Below the pieces are notes generated by a model. That model had not been told where the DNA came from. It saw nothing but the letters and a program-made list of their open reading frames with translations, and searched no databases. This document shows, piece after piece, positions 8,356 to 19,246 of a DNA stretch of 64,000 bases. The position numbers were made by a program, and so were the translations under genes. The stretch comes from Hyphomonas sp. (GTDB lineage: Bacteria; Pseudomonadota; Alphaproteobacteria; Caulobacterales; Hyphomonadaceae): positions 1,054,001-1,118,000 of the forward strand of contig NZ_JAGYJH010000003.1 in assembly GCF_018402285.1 (NCBI RefSeq), read 5' to 3'. Position 1 is the stretch's first letter. Each line of letters begins with the position of its first letter.

Positions 8356-8406
8356 AAGGACACCCTGCCTCAAAAAGCATGCTATGGAAAGTCTGACTGA
8401 TCGTAA

Positions 8407-8435
8407 GTTTCTGCTTTGTTCTCCAGAACAAATGT
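8407..8435. promoter_or_regulatory. Candidate SOS (LexA) operator upstream of recA
   Basis: Two overlapping signals occur about 80-100 bases before recA. GTTTCTGCTTTGTTC at 8407-8421 is one base off the alphaproteobacterial SOS consensus GTTC-N7-GTTC. An 18-base perfect dyad, TTTGTTCTCCAGAACAAA, spans 8415-8432. The position in a recA promoter supports LexA control, but the exact operator is an inference. Confidence 0.6.
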
Positions 8436-8510
8436 GGTACATCCGCATTTGAGATGGCATTCGGGGGCCTTGCCAAACCGGCCCTCATGGTAGACCAAAG
8501 GAGACGACTC

Positions 8511-9608
<1,098 letters not shown>

Positions 9609-9654
9609 CATAAGAGGCTTCCGGTCCCTATCTGATCTCCTGACCGGAAGATTC

Positions 9655-9702
9655 CCCCCTTTGCGGTACGCCTGAGCTTGGCGGGCCGCAAAGGGGGCTT
9701 TA
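9655..9702 (+). terminator. Rho-independent terminator after recA
   Basis: CCCCCTTTGCGG (9655-9666) pairs perfectly with CCGCAAAGGGGG (9686-9697), followed by a short CTTTA tract. A second, smaller hairpin (CCGGTC...GACCGG, 9621-9647) stands between it and the recA stop. Confidence 0.88.
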
Positions 9703-9785
9703 TATCGCCGGTGTAATCTTGTGCCGGTTTCTTGTCTGATTCCGGCATATCCATCTGTTGAACCGGCAAGGGCCAGAAACGACAC

Positions 9786-12431
9786 ATGAACGGCGTCAAT
9801 GATATCCGGGAAACATTCCTCGGCTTTTTCGAGAAAAACGGGCATGCCCGGCGCCCGTCCGCGCCGCTGGTGCCACAGAACGATCCCACGCTTCTGTTCG
9901 TGAATGCGGGCATGGTCCCCTTCAAGAACATCTTCACCGGCACAGAGAAGCCGTTTTCGCCACGCGCGACCACTTCGCAGAAATGCGTGCGTGCCGGCGG
10001 CAAGCACAACGACCTCGACAATGTCGGCTACACGGCGCGCCACCACACCTTCTTTGAAATGCTGGGGAATTTTTCCTTCGGTGACTATTTCAAGGATGAT
10101 GCGATTGCCCTGGCCTGGGAGCTGGTGACCAAGGAATACGGCCTCGACGCCAAACGCCTCCTGGTCACGGTCTACGCCGATGATGAAGAGGCTGCGTCCC
10201 TCTGGAAAAAGGTGGCCGGATTTGACGATTCGAAGATCATCCGCATCGCCACCAGCGACAATTTCTGGTCGATGGGCGACACCGGTCCGTGCGGCCCGTG
10301 CTCTGAAATCTTTTTCGACCATGGCGACAAGGTCGCCGGCGGCCCCCCGGGCAGCCCGGACCAGGATGGTGACCGGTTCATAGAGATCTGGAACCTCGTC
10401 TTCATGCAGTTCGAACAGCATCAGGATGGCAGCCGCACAAGCCTTCCCAAGCCCTCGATCGATACCGGCATGGGGCTGGAGCGTGTCGCGGCCGTCCTGC
10501 AGGGCGTTCACAACAATTACGATATAGATCTTTTCCGTGCCCTGATTGCCGCGGAAGAAGCAGTCTATGGACAGAAGGCGGCCGGCGACAAGACGGCCTC
10601 TTTCCGCGTGATTGCGGACCATCTGCGCACGTCGGCCTTCCTGGTGGCAGACGGCGTTCTGCCGTCGAATGAGGGCCGGGGTTATGTTCTGCGCCGCATC
10701 ATGCGCCGCGCGATGCGTCATGGACACATGCTGGGCGCGCGCGAGCCGCTGATGCACAAGCTGGTTCCAGCCCTGGTCGCCGAGATGGGCAAGGCCTATC
10801 CCGAGCTTGGTCGCGCGCAGGTCGCCATCGAGGCTGCCATCGAACAGGAAGAAGCCCGCTTTCAGCGCACGCTGGGCAACGGCCTCAGCCTGCTCGACAA
10901 GGCGGTCTCGGAGCTCTCCCCCGGCCAAGCGCTTCCGGGCGACGTTGCCTTCCGCCTGTCCGACACGTTCGGCTTCCCGCTCGACCTGACGCAGGATATC
11001 CTGCGGGGGCGCGGGCTGGAAGTGGATGTTGCCGGTTTTGAAACCGCGCTGGACGCGCAGCGCGAGACGAGCCGCGCGGGCGGCTTCTCTTCGGGAGATC
11101 AGGCCACGGAAGAAATCTGGTTTTCGGTCCGCGATACCAAAGGCGCGACGAAATTCACAGGCTACAACGCCACCGCCGGAGATGGCAGGCTGGTGGCGAT
11201 CGCGTCAGGCGGTACCGTGTCGGATGCGCTGGAAGCTGGCCCGGCCGAGCTGGTGTTTGACGCTACGCCCTTCTACGCCGAATCCGGCGGCCAGGCGGGC
11301 GATCACGGCGAGATCGTGTTCGAGGGCGGCGCGCGCTTTGTGGTGCGCGATGTTCAGAAACGCGCCGGAGACCTGCATGTCCATATCGGCGAGCTTGTCT
11401 CAGGCTCGGTGAAAACCGGCGCCAGGGCGCAGCTGCTCGTGAATGCCGCGCGCCGCAAGGCCGTGATGGCAAACCATTCGGCGACCCATCTGATGCACGC
11501 CGCGCTCCGCAAGGTTCTGGGGCCGCATGTCACGCAGAAGGGCTCGCTCGTCGAGGCCGACCGGTTCCGGTTTGACTTCTCGCATGGCGCGCCTGTTACC
11601 GGGGCCCAGCTGGAAGCCATCGAGGACGAGGTCAACGCGCAGATCCGCGCCAATATCGAAACCGGGATCAAGGTCTCCACGCCCGAGCAGGCGATTGAGG
11701 CCGGGGCTCTTGCCCTGTTCGGCGAGAAGTATGGCGATGAAGTCCGTGTGCTGTCGATGGGCGAGGCCGGTGATGGCGGGCGTGCCTATTCGGTCGAGCT
11801 GTGCGGGGGGACGCATGTCTCCCGCTCGGGCGACATCGCGGTCTTCACGATCATTTCGGAAGGTGGCGTCTCTGCCGGCATCCGGCGGATCGAGGCGACA
11901 ACGGGCGCCGAGGCCCTTTCCTATCTCAAAGGCCGGGCGCAAATCGCCGCCGACATTGCCGAGAGCCTGAAAGTTCCGCTCAAGGATCTTCCCCGCCGTG
12001 TGGCAACACTCACCGAGGAGCGCCGCACGCTCGAGCGCGAACTCAGCGATGCCAAGCGCAAGCTCGCCATGGGCGGGGGCAGCGGCGCGCCGGCCGGCCC
12101 GGAAGTGATCAATGGCGTCAACCTGATCGCCCGCGTGGCTGACGGCGTGGGCGGCAAGGAGCTGCGCGCGCTGGTGGACGAAGCCAAGTCGAAGATCGGC
12201 TCAGGCGTCGTGGTGTTCGTTGGTGTCGATGGCGGCAAGGCAGGCGTCGCGATCGGTGTCACCAAGGACCTCACGGAGACATTCTCCGCTGTCGAGCTGG
12301 TGAAGTCTGCGGCCGCCGCCATTGGCGGCCAGGGCGGCGGCGGCCGGCCGGACATGGCACAGGCCGGCGGCCCCGATGGCGACAAGGCCAGCGAGGCGCT
12401 GGAAGCCGTGCGCGCCGCGCTCAGGGGCTGA
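9786..12431 (+). CDS. alaS: Alanyl-tRNA synthetase
   Basis: Charges tRNA-Ala with alanine. At 881 residues it has the full bacterial architecture: a class II catalytic domain beginning [20 protein letters not shown], with [10 protein letters not shown] and [19 protein letters not shown] in the core; a tRNA-recognition region; the editing domain with zinc ligands HSATHLMH and CGGTH; and the glycine-rich C-terminal oligomerisation domain ([16 protein letters not shown]). The recA-alaS order is common in alphaproteobacteria. It has its own leader of about 80 bases after the recA terminator and ends at a strong terminator. Confidence 0.98.
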   Translation: MNGVNDIRETFLGFFEKNGHARRPSAPLVPQNDPTLLFVNAGMVPFKNIFTGTEKPFSPRATTSQKCVRAGGKHNDLDNVGYTARHHTFFEMLGNFSFGDYFKDDAIALAWELVTKEYGLDAKRLLVTVYADDEEAASLWKKVAGFDDSKIIRIATSDNFWSMGDTGPCGPCSEIFFDHGDKVAGGPPGSPDQDGDRFIEIWNLVFMQFEQHQDGSRTSLPKPSIDTGMGLERVAAVLQGVHNNYDIDLFRALIAAEEAVYGQKAAGDKTASFRVIADHLRTSAFLVADGVLPSNEGRGYVLRRIMRRAMRHGHMLGAREPLMHKLVPALVAEMGKAYPELGRAQVAIEAAIEQEEARFQRTLGNGLSLLDKAVSELSPGQALPGDVAFRLSDTFGFPLDLTQDILRGRGLEVDVAGFETALDAQRETSRAGGFSSGDQATEEIWFSVRDTKGATKFTGYNATAGDGRLVAIASGGTVSDALEAGPAELVFDATPFYAESGGQAGDHGEIVFEGGARFVVRDVQKRAGDLHVHIGELVSGSVKTGARAQLLVNAARRKAVMANHSATHLMHAALRKVLGPHVTQKGSLVEADRFRFDFSHGAPVTGAQLEAIEDEVNAQIRANIETGIKVSTPEQAIEAGALALFGEKYGDEVRVLSMGEAGDGGRAYSVELCGGTHVSRSGDIAVFTIISEGGVSAGIRRIEATTGAEALSYLKGRAQIAADIAESLKVPLKDLPRRVATLTEERRTLERELSDAKRKLAMGGGSGAPAGPEVINGVNLIARVADGVGGKELRALVDEAKSKIGSGVVVFVGVDGGKAGVAIGVTKDLTETFSAVELVKSAAAAIGGQGGGGRPDMAQAGGPDGDKASEALEAVRAALRG

Positions 12432-12460
12432 AATCCTGACGATCACCTGGGCATTTGAAA

Positions 12461-12500
12461 ATCGGGGCGGCGGCTTTCGGCCTGCCGCCCCGATCTTTTT
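12461..12500 (+). terminator. Rho-independent terminator after alaS
   Basis: ATCGGGGCGGC (12461-12471) pairs with GCCGCCCCGAT (12484-12494), followed by CTTTTT. It lies 30 bases after the alaS stop. The remaining ~190 bases up to the tRNA gene show nothing I recognise. Confidence 0.9.
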
Positions 12501-12694
12501 GGCAGATGGTTTGCGGACGGCCGTTCAGGTGATAAAAGACAGAGCAGGAAACGAGACAGCCGCCTTTCCTGCGTCCAGTCAAGGCAGTCGGGTTGCCCAA
12601 AGGCCAGGGCAGAGATGGCGGGACCTCTTTCGTTAAATCGCTGAGTTCAGGTCTCAGGACCCAAGCCGTGCGCGTCTGGCGCACCGGGGATCGA

Positions 12695-12771
12695 TGGTCG
12701 GAGTGAGAGGATTCGAACCTCCGGCCCCTAGCTCCCGAAGCTAGTGCTCTACCAGGCTGAGCTACACTCCG
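12695..12771 (-). tRNA. tRNA-Pro (anticodon CGG)
   Basis: Read on the minus strand the gene starts CGGAGTGTAGCTCAGCCTGG, has the anticodon arm CTAGC-TTCGGGA-GCTAG with anticodon CGG, a T-arm GGAGG-TTCGAAT-CCTCT, and the acceptor return CACTCCG followed by A and an encoded CCA. Length is 77 bases including CCA. It decodes the CCG proline codon common in this GC-rich genome. It is a single-copy gene here with no adjacent integrase. Confidence 0.95.
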
Positions 12772-12897
12772 CCGTCCATCGCGGGCGGCCCGCAGCCCGC
12801 CCGAAGCCCGCGTGTTTACGCCGGGCCGGGGATTTTTCAAGGGGCAAAAGCGGTTACCTGCCCGCATTCCAGGCGGCTTTCCGGCCCTTGCGCATGC

Positions 12898-13263
12898 CTA
12901 GAGGCTGGCGATGTCGACAACCTTGTAGGTCAGGGGTTTCTGGCCGTGAAAGGCGACAGTCACGTATTCGCCTTCGCGGAACACATGGTCGCCGAGACGG
13001 TGAACGCTTTCATCCTCGCCCTCTTCTTCCTCGTCATAGCGGAAGAACCAGTTATTGCCCCGGTGGGTCAGCCACCCGTCGGCCTGCTCGGCCGGGTCGG
13101 GATGCAGGCGGTAGACGCGGCAGTCCGCGCGATTGGCGCGCCAGCTGTCCAAGTCAAGCCGTCCTTCAGCCGTCAGCGGCGCGATGATCGTGTAGCCCTG
13201 CCCGGGAACGGCGTCGGTGCCGGGGTTGAGGGCAAGTTGCAGGGAAATGCGGTTGAGCGTCAT
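12898..13263 (-). CDS. Conserved alphaproteobacterial protein of unknown function
   Basis: A 121-residue soluble protein starting MTLNRISLQLALNPG at the ATG at 13263, with GGAG about 8 bases upstream. It has an acidic segment RYDEEEEGEDES and ends HVFREGEYVTVAFHGQKPLT. From memory, similarly built proteins (MTLNRISL... start, GEYV near the end) occur widely in alphaproteobacteria without an assigned role. No catalytic motif or signal peptide is visible. It lies 26 bases downstream of the universal stress protein gene on the same strand, suggesting co-transcription. Confidence 0.75.
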   Translation of the reverse strand: MTLNRISLQLALNPGTDAVPGQGYTIIAPLTAEGRLDLDSWRANRADCRVYRLHPDPAEQADGWLTHRGNNWFFRYDEEEEGEDESVHRLGDHVFREGEYVTVAFHGQKPLTYKVVDIASL

Positions 13264-13289
13264 GTCAGGCTCCGGAATTGAAAGATGTG

Positions 13290-14120
13290 TCAACGGGCGA
13301 TCGCGAGGGCCGGGGCTTCATCGGCGCTCAGAAGGCGCCTGCTGGTGCCGCCGAAGAGCCGCTCGCCGATTCGGGAGTGGCCGTAAGCGCCCGCCACGAT
13401 CATGCTGGCGCCACTGCCCCTGGCGAGCGCCAACAGGGCGGCAGAAACCTCCCCCTCGATGGGCGACACGCTGGATCTGATACCTTTGCGCTTCAGCCAG
13501 TCTTCCAGCGAGCCGGGTTCGATCCCGGGCCGGGCTCCGTCGCGCTCGGCGTCCTTGCGGTTCTGAGCGATGATCACTTCGCCGGCAGCCTTGAGCAGCG
13601 GGGCGTGGAAGCGCAGCGCGCGGGCGGCCCCGTTTGATCCATCCCAGCCGATCACGACCGGGCCGGGAGTGTAGGGCTCCGTGCCCGAAAGGACGACCGG
13701 CAGGCGCGCATCCATCATCACATGGTCAAAGGCAATGGACAGCGGCTCGCCGCTGCGGGCGGCGCTGCGCGGGAAGAGGAGCGCGTCGGCGAGGGTGGCG
13801 GCGCTTGCGGCGGCGGCCTCGGCATTGGCCACCTGGTGAAGGAAAACGCTGTCCAGGCCGGGGGTGACACCCACGCCCTGCCGGAAAGCAGCTTCGGCCT
13901 TTTCGAGCATTTCCTTCTGAAGTTCGATGATGTTCGTGGTTGCCGCGGCGGTCAGGCCGGTGGATTCCGGCGTGGTGACAAGCATGACGGCCGCCTGCGG
14001 GTCAGGCAGGGCGCAGAGGCCGGTCAGGCTGGTGCCCAGCATTCGGGCCATTGCCAGCGCAGACCGGGTTGTCTCGGCATCCGTTTCCGGTGTGCCCTGA
14101 AGCATTGCGACGACTGACAT
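13290..14120 (-). CDS. Universal stress protein (tandem UspA-type)
   Basis: A 276-residue protein starting MSVVAMLQGTPE at 14120; AGGAGAG lies about 8 bases before the ATG. The second half has PGPVVIGWDGSNGAARALRF, opening a UspA fold, and the C-terminal ATP-binding signature VAGAYGHSRIGERLFGGTSR. The N-terminal half is a more diverged Usp-like domain lacking the glycine signature. Such proteins are induced in stationary phase or stress. It is probably transcribed with the small gene at 12898. Confidence 0.85.
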   Translation of the reverse strand: MSVVAMLQGTPETDAETTRSALAMARMLGTSLTGLCALPDPQAAVMLVTTPESTGLTAAATTNIIELQKEMLEKAEAAFRQGVGVTPGLDSVFLHQVANAEAAAASAATLADALLFPRSAARSGEPLSIAFDHVMMDARLPVVLSGTEPYTPGPVVIGWDGSNGAARALRFHAPLLKAAGEVIIAQNRKDAERDGARPGIEPGSLEDWLKRKGIRSSVSPIEGEVSAALLALARGSGASMIVAGAYGHSRIGERLFGGTSRRLLSADEAPALAIAR

Positions 14121-14203
14121 GGCTCTCTCCTGTGTTTCCACCACGCCCTTGGGCGTGACAGCATCAACGTAGCAACACAGGCTTGGTTCCGGAGTAAGGA
14201 GGT

Positions 14204-15259
14204 CTACTTAGGCGCGGCGGCTTTGGCGCCGGCAATGCGCTGGCGCGCGATGCGGTCTGCCACTGCGTTGGCTGGCTGCCCGGTGGAGAGCGCCTCGTCG
14301 AGCACTTCGCCGAGCGTCTCGATCAGGCGGGCGAGTTTGCCGTCCACCCAGTCGCGGGAATAGTTGCCGGAAATCTCGGCCGCCACATTGATGATGCCGC
14401 CGCCATTGATGACATAGTCGGGGGCATAGAGAATGCCCTTGCGGCGCAGGAACTCGCCCATTTCCGGGACGATCAGCTGATTGTTGGCGGCCCCGGCCAC
14501 GCCTTTGACGCGCAGGCGGTCGAGTGTTTTTTCGTTGATCACCGCGCCGAGCGCGCAGGGCGAGAAGATGTCGGCTTCCGCGTCATAGATATCGTCAGGC
14601 TGGACGATAGTCGCCCCGGTGCTGGCGGATACATCTTTCAATGCCACCTGGTCGATGTCGGAAATGACAAGTCTGGCGCCATCCCTGGCCAGATACGCGC
14701 ACACATGGGCGCCGACCGAGCCAACGCCCTGCACCGCCACGGTGCGTTCTGACAGGTCGCCTGTCCCGTAGAGGCGCTTGGCGACTTCACGGATGCCGAG
14801 ATAGACGCCGCGCGCCGTGATCGGCGAGGGGTCGCCGCTGGCGGCGGCGCCTTCATCGAGGCCGGCCACGTAGCGCGTTTCCCGGCGCACCATCGCCATG
14901 TCCGAAGTGTCGATGCCGACGTCTTCGGCGGTATAGTACGATCCGTTCAGGCTATCGACAGCGCGGCCGAAGGCCCTGAACAGGGCTTCTGACTTGTCCT
15001 TGCGCGGGTCGCCCCAGATCACCGATTTGCCCCCGCCGAGCGGCAGGGCGGCCATCGCATTCTTGAAGCTCATGCCCTGCGAGAGACGCAGCGCGTCGGT
15101 CAGCATCGCGTCGCTGCTGGCATAGTTCCACATGCGGCACCCGCCGGCTGCGGGTCCAAGCGCGGTGGAGTGAACCGCAATGATGCATTTCAACCCGCTT
15201 TGGGCGTCGTGGAAGGCATGAACACCCTCATGGGCGTCAAAAGAGGGATGATCAAACAT
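14204..15259 (-). CDS. Leu/Glu/Phe/Val-type amino acid dehydrogenase
   Basis: A 351-residue member of the Glu/Leu/Phe/Val dehydrogenase family, the usual length of leucine or phenylalanine dehydrogenases. ALGPAAGGCRMW and LPLGGGKSVIWGDPRKDKSE hold the substrate-binding glycines and catalytic lysines, and AVQGVGSVGAHV is the NAD-binding Rossmann loop. The enzyme oxidatively deaminates a branched or aromatic amino acid to its 2-oxo acid. The exact substrate is not decidable by eye; leucine or valine is most likely. It is divergent from trkH across about 140 bases. Confidence 0.87.
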   Translation of the reverse strand: MFDHPSFDAHEGVHAFHDAQSGLKCIIAVHSTALGPAAGGCRMWNYASSDAMLTDALRLSQGMSFKNAMAALPLGGGKSVIWGDPRKDKSEALFRAFGRAVDSLNGSYYTAEDVGIDTSDMAMVRRETRYVAGLDEGAAASGDPSPITARGVYLGIREVAKRLYGTGDLSERTVAVQGVGSVGAHVCAYLARDGARLVISDIDQVALKDVSASTGATIVQPDDIYDAEADIFSPCALGAVINEKTLDRLRVKGVAGAANNQLIVPEMGEFLRRKGILYAPDYVINGGGIINVAAEISGNYSRDWVDGKLARLIETLGEVLDEALSTGQPANAVADRIARQRIAGAKAAAPK

Positions 15260-15399
15260 GTTTGGCCGGATTTTTTGGAAACAGAAACGCTTTGCAGCGC
15301 TCTAGCCGGGAGCGCGCCGCAAGGTCAACTGCGGGGGCTGTGACAGCGCCGTCTCATATTGACACCTTTTCAGGGATTGGGGCTTAAGGTGCCCGCCGA

Positions 15400-16854
15400 A
15401 TGCAGTTGCGCCCGGTCCTTCTCGCTCTCGGCATCATGACCGTCCTCCTTGCCGGGGCGATGGTGCCCTGTGCCTTGCTGGATCTGGCCGATGGCAGCGA
15501 TGAGGCCCACGTCTTCTGGTTCTCTTCCTTTGCCTCCGGACTGGTTGGCTGCCTGCTCTGGGTTCTGGCCCGGGGCGGCGATACGCGGATCGGCCAGCGG
15601 GAGACATTCCTGCTCACAGTCTCGGTCTGGATGCTCGTGCCTGCGGTTGCGGCTGTGCCCTTCCTGGTCTCGGGGATGTCGTTCACCGATTCCATTTTCG
15701 AGGCCGTCTCCGGCCTCACGACCACCGGCGCGACGGTGCTGTCGGGCCTCGACACCATGCCGCGCGGATTGCTCTTGTGGCGCGGTGTCCTGCAATGGAT
15801 CGGCGGCATCGGCATCGTCGTCACGGCCGTCGCCATCCTGCCCCAGCTGCGGGTGGGCGGCATGCAGCTCTTCCAGCTTGAGAGTTCGGACATCACCGGC
15901 AAGTTCCTGCCGAGGATCAAGGATATCGCGGCCTATATGGGCCTTACCTACCTGATCATCTCCTCGGCCTGCGCCTTCTCCTACAGCCTGGCGGGCCTGA
16001 ACTGGTTTGATGCCATCGTGCATGCGATGTCGACGGTCTCGGCCGGGGGCTTTGCCAACTACGACGCGTCATTCGGGCATGAAAACCTTCAACCGGCGAT
16101 GGCCCCGGCCATCTTCTTCATGGCGGTGGCGGGCCTGCCTTTCTCATTGCTGGCAATGCTGGTTCTGCAGGGACGCATCCGCCCGATGCTGCGCGATCCC
16201 CAGCCGCGGCTGTATTTCGGCCTGCTGTTCCTGTTCACGGTCACGATCGTCATCTGGCATGAAGCCGTGGTCGAGCCGCCGATCTTCGATCACATCTTCC
16301 ACGGGATCACGGAGACCGCCTTCAACATCATCTCGGTGATGACCGGGACGGGCTACGCCTCGACGGCCTATGACACCTGGGGGCAGCCGGCGATCATCAT
16401 CTTCCTGCTGGCGACCTTCATGGGCGGCTGCGCCGGATCGGCCTCCTGCGGCATGAAGATGTTCCGGCTTGAGATCACGGCCAAGGCCCTCGTCGCCTGG
16501 TCCCAGCGCATGGTCCAGCCCCATCGGCGCACGCCCGTTCGCTATGCCGGCAAGCCGGTCGATGAAGAGACGCTGCAGTCGGTCATGGTGTTCATGTTCC
16601 TCTATCTCGTCACCTTCATGGTGGCGGCCGCGCTGCTGTCCTTCACCGGTCTTGATCCGCTGAGCGCGATTTCGGCCTCGGCCACGATGGTCTCGAATGT
16701 GGGACCGGCTCTTGGCCCGGAGGTCGGTCCCTCGTCGAACTTCGCGTCGGTGACAGATTTTGCCAAATGGGTCTGCACGGTGGCCATGCTGCTGGGGCGG
16801 CTGGAGTTTGTCGCCGTGTTCGTGGTGCTGACGGGCCGTTTCTGGCGGGGCTAG
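15400..16854 (+). CDS. trkH: TrkH-type potassium uptake membrane subunit
   Basis: A 484-residue polytopic inner-membrane protein. Four pore-loop repeats with the filter glycines are visible: GLTTTGATVL at about residue 105, MSTVSAGGFANYD at about 210, SVMTGTGYAS at about 312, and SNVGPALGPEVG at about 432. This is the SKT superfamily layout of TrkH/KtrB, and the length fits TrkH. It needs a cytosolic TrkA partner for gating, which is not in this window. Its stop codon overlaps that of the convergent TauE/SafE gene by 4 bases (CTAG). Confidence 0.92.
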   Translation: MQLRPVLLALGIMTVLLAGAMVPCALLDLADGSDEAHVFWFSSFASGLVGCLLWVLARGGDTRIGQRETFLLTVSVWMLVPAVAAVPFLVSGMSFTDSIFEAVSGLTTTGATVLSGLDTMPRGLLLWRGVLQWIGGIGIVVTAVAILPQLRVGGMQLFQLESSDITGKFLPRIKDIAAYMGLTYLIISSACAFSYSLAGLNWFDAIVHAMSTVSAGGFANYDASFGHENLQPAMAPAIFFMAVAGLPFSLLAMLVLQGRIRPMLRDPQPRLYFGLLFLFTVTIVIWHEAVVEPPIFDHIFHGITETAFNIISVMTGTGYASTAYDTWGQPAIIIFLLATFMGGCAGSASCGMKMFRLEITAKALVAWSQRMVQPHRRTPVRYAGKPVDEETLQSVMVFMFLYLVTFMVAAALLSFTGLDPLSAISASATMVSNVGPALGPEVGPSSNFASVTDFAKWVCTVAMLLGRLEFVAVFVVLTGRFWRG

Positions 16855-17675
16855 AGCCCGGCTGCCTGCCACAGCATGCGCAGCGAGACCACGCCCAGAA
16901 GAATGCCGAACAGGCGGCGCAGGCGATCGGCGTCCAGTTTGTGGGCGAGGGCTGCGCCGACGGGGGCCATCAGCACGGTGAACACCGAGATCAGCGCGAA
17001 GGCGGGCAGGTTCACAAAGCCGGCCGAAAAGGGCGGCAGGCCGTCCCGCCCCCAGCCCACGATCATGGCCGCGATGGCGCCTGGCAGGCCGATGGCGACG
17101 CCCCAGCCCGCTGCGGTCGCTACGGCCCGGTGCATCGGCATGGCGCAGAGGGTCATCAGCGTCACCCCCAGCGTGCCCCCGCCAATCCCCATGATGGAGG
17201 AGAGCGCGCCATTGAAGGTGCCGATGCCGGCGCGCTTCAATCCGCCCGGCATCTGCGGGGCAAGTTTCCAGCCCGGCCGGCCGAAATAGAATTGCGCGGC
17301 AAAAAGGATCAGCACGGTCCCGAAGATGGCGAGCATGACCTGCTTGGAGACATACCCCGCCAGCAGGATGCCCAGCACCGAGCCAAGGACGATCCAGGGC
17401 GACCAGGCGCGGATGATCTGCCAGTCGACTGCGCCGCGCTTGTGGTGGGCCATCACGCTGCGGACGGAGGTGAGGATGATGGTGGCGAGCGATGTGGAGA
17501 CCGCCACATGCATGGCCGTCTCCCGGTAGCCGAGACTGTCCAGCAGGAAGAACAGCACCGGCACGATGACGACGCCCCCGCCAATGCCGAAGAGGCCGGC
17601 GGCGAGCCCTGCAAACAGGCCGGCAACTGCCAGAGCGAGCAGCATGGGCCCGTAGGTGCCGAGGAAATCCATCAC
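16851..17675 (-). CDS. TSUP (TauE/SafE) family permease
   Basis: A 274-residue membrane protein built of two related halves, each with a glycine-rich motif at the start of a helix: FGIGGGVVIVPVLFFLL in the first and MGIGGGTLGVTLMTL in the second. About eight hydrophobic helices are visible. This is the sulfite-exporter/TauE-SafE family, which moves sulfur-containing or other small organic anions. The substrate is not identifiable. The ATG pair at 17675/17672 leaves a two-codon start ambiguity. It lies 21 bases downstream of the zinc-ribbon gene on the same strand. Confidence 0.88.
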   Translation of the reverse strand: MMDFLGTYGPMLLALAVAGLFAGLAAGLFGIGGGVVIVPVLFFLLDSLGYRETAMHVAVSTSLATIILTSVRSVMAHHKRGAVDWQIIRAWSPWIVLGSVLGILLAGYVSKQVMLAIFGTVLILFAAQFYFGRPGWKLAPQMPGGLKRAGIGTFNGALSSIMGIGGGTLGVTLMTLCAMPMHRAVATAAGWGVAIGLPGAIAAMIVGWGRDGLPPFSAGFVNLPAFALISVFTVLMAPVGAALAHKLDADRLRRLFGILLGVVSLRMLWQAAGL

Positions 17676-17696
17676 GTCCCGCGCTCTGGCTGGCGG

Positions 17697-17930
17697 TCAG
17701 GGGTGATGGTGGTGGGCTTCGGTGTTGAGGCGGCCGCATTTGCCGCACTGGATGACGACGCCGTGCACGTCGCGGTGGGCGACATTGATCATCAGCCTGG
17801 TCTTGCAGGCGCCGCAGCGATGGGTCTCGTCGCCGCCGCCTTCGCGGACCGGTTTGCCGGCGGTGTGCTCGAGGATGTCAGCGCCTTCGGCCTGCTGCGG
17901 GGTGAGGAGGATCATGTCGAACTGGGGCAT
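17697..17930 (-). CDS. Small zinc-ribbon-like protein
   Basis: A 77-residue protein with two paired-cysteine knuckles, CGAC at about 43-46 and CGKC at about 63-66, separated by about 16 residues, consistent with one treble-clef or ribbon zinc site. The C-terminus ends in a run of four histidines and proline, another potential metal ligand. It has no recognisable catalytic domain. Co-transcription with the TSUP permease (21-base gap) is likely. The function is unknown; a sensor or chaperone of metal is only a guess. Confidence 0.7.
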   Translation of the reverse strand: MPQFDMILLTPQQAEGADILEHTAGKPVREGGGDETHRCGACKTRLMINVAHRDVHGVVIQCGKCGRLNTEAHHHHP

Positions 17931-18001
17931 GGCGAGGCCTTTCTGATGCCGGACAACGGAACACTTATCCTCTCGACTACAGGGGCTCCATTATCAAGGC
18001 C

Positions 18002-19114
18002 TCACCCGCCGATCAGCAGCAGGGTTTCGCGGCTGCCTTCTGCGCTGAGGCCGGCCTGCAGGGCGTAGAGGTGGCCGATCAGGTCGAGGGTGGACTTGGC
18101 CGATTTGCAGCGGTCATCGATGTAGAACCACACGCCGCGATAGGGCACCGATACGGCAGCCGTCAGGGGCTGCTCGAGGCTCCAGGACACGCCGAAATAA
18201 TCCCCCAGCACATGCGTCCAGACGCCAACCGGCGCGCAGGGCGTGGGCGGCGCTTCCGGGCCGCTGATGGGGATGACGAAATCCTCGTGTCCTGGCGGAA
18301 TATCGACCGCGTGGGAGAGGGCCGCCATCATGCCCAGCACGCTGCGACCGCGCAGGGGGGAGTCGCCCTTGCGGGCGGAGCGGGTGGCAAGCTCTGCCGA
18401 GTAAAGGCCATCCTCCATGGTGAATTGTGCGGCGGCGTCGTGTTCCTTGAAGAGGCGGGCGAGGGCTTCGCCGTCGTGCGATCCCGAATGCCAGGTGATC
18501 ACGACCCGGGCGGCCTTGTCCTCCTCGTCATTCATCACCTGAACCAGCAGATCACCTGACAGCTGCAGGCGCCGCATCAGGCGGGCGAGGCCGCGGAAGG
18601 GGGCATTATCCGGCACGGTTTCCGGCGTCGGCCCCGCAGCGGCGCGGGCGTTATCCACGTCGCCGATCCGGGCGACGCAGCAGAGCATCAGACGCTCGAC
18701 ACTCCAGCCGGACTGGCTCAGCAGGAAGATCGATTCCGGGGCCACCGGCTGGAGCAATTGCTGGGCATACGCCCCGCCGCGCAGGACGTTGTAGACGGCG
18801 GTGGGGGTTTGCGATCGCTGCAGGCCGGCCTCTCCGGCGAGCAACTCGGTGAAGGGGCCGTCATCGAGGCCGATGGCGCTGGCGAGACTGCCGCCCCGGC
18901 CGGAGAAATCCTCGGTGGTCAGGGTCTGGATTTCCACGAAGCTGACGGGATCATTGTAGCGCAGCTTCACGATGTTCAGCAGAAGCTGGCGCTGCTGGGC
19001 GGTGGCCACTTCGTTGGAATAGGTCAGCGTATCCTGCGAGATCGGCGAGGTTGTGCGCGGTGTGGCGCAGGCACTCAAGGCGGCGGCGAGCGCCAGCGTG
19101 GTCCAGAATTTCAT
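18002..19114 (-). CDS. Putative outer-envelope lipoprotein of unknown function
   Basis: A 370-residue protein with a lipoprotein signal: MKFWTTLALAAALSAC, with Cys16 as the acylation site. The conserved block NEVATAQQRQLLLNIVKLRY follows shortly after the signal, then FVEIQTLTTED. I recognise this block from uncharacterised proteobacterial proteins, often in gene neighbourhoods without clear function. No enzymatic motif is visible. Positions with three closely spaced cysteines (LMLCCVARI) are unusual for a secreted protein. It is separated from the downstream zinc-ribbon gene by about 70 bases. Confidence 0.72.
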   Translation of the reverse strand: MKFWTTLALAAALSACATPRTTSPISQDTLTYSNEVATAQQRQLLLNIVKLRYNDPVSFVEIQTLTTEDFSGRGGSLASAIGLDDGPFTELLAGEAGLQRSQTPTAVYNVLRGGAYAQQLLQPVAPESIFLLSQSGWSVERLMLCCVARIGDVDNARAAAGPTPETVPDNAPFRGLARLMRRLQLSGDLLVQVMNDEEDKAARVVITWHSGSHDGEALARLFKEHDAAAQFTMEDGLYSAELATRSARKGDSPLRGRSVLGMMAALSHAVDIPPGHEDFVIPISGPEAPPTPCAPVGVWTHVLGDYFGVSWSLEQPLTAAVSVPYRGVWFYIDDRCKSAKSTLDLIGHLYALQAGLSAEGSRETLLLIGG

Positions 19115-19182
19115 ATGTCACGTCCCCAAACTTCCACACCAGGAGAGGCGCAAAAAAGGGACAAACCAGATCAGGACCGGTC

Positions 19183-19242
19183 ACATGACCGACAAAAGGA
19201 GTGCCAGGTCCGGCCACTCCCGGACAATTCGGGACAGGCCAG
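19183..19242 (-). repeat. TGTCC/TGGC repeat, copy C
   Basis: On the minus strand it reads CTGTCCCGAATTGTCCGGGA, then GTGGCCGGACCTGGCACTCC. This matches copy D at 51357 (TGTCCCCGAATGTCCGGAAG, GTGGCCGGA..., CTGGCAC) almost base for base over the first 28 positions. It fills the gap between the lipoprotein gene and the DUF1489 gene, beginning 4 bases after the latter's stop. Confidence 0.6.
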
Positions 19243-19246
19243 CGCC

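Noticed and set aside
12421..12867. Minus-strand open frame of 148 codons after alaS
   Set aside because: It translates through the tRNA-Pro gene and the alaS terminator (SVAQPGRALASGARGRRFES is the typical read of a tRNA).
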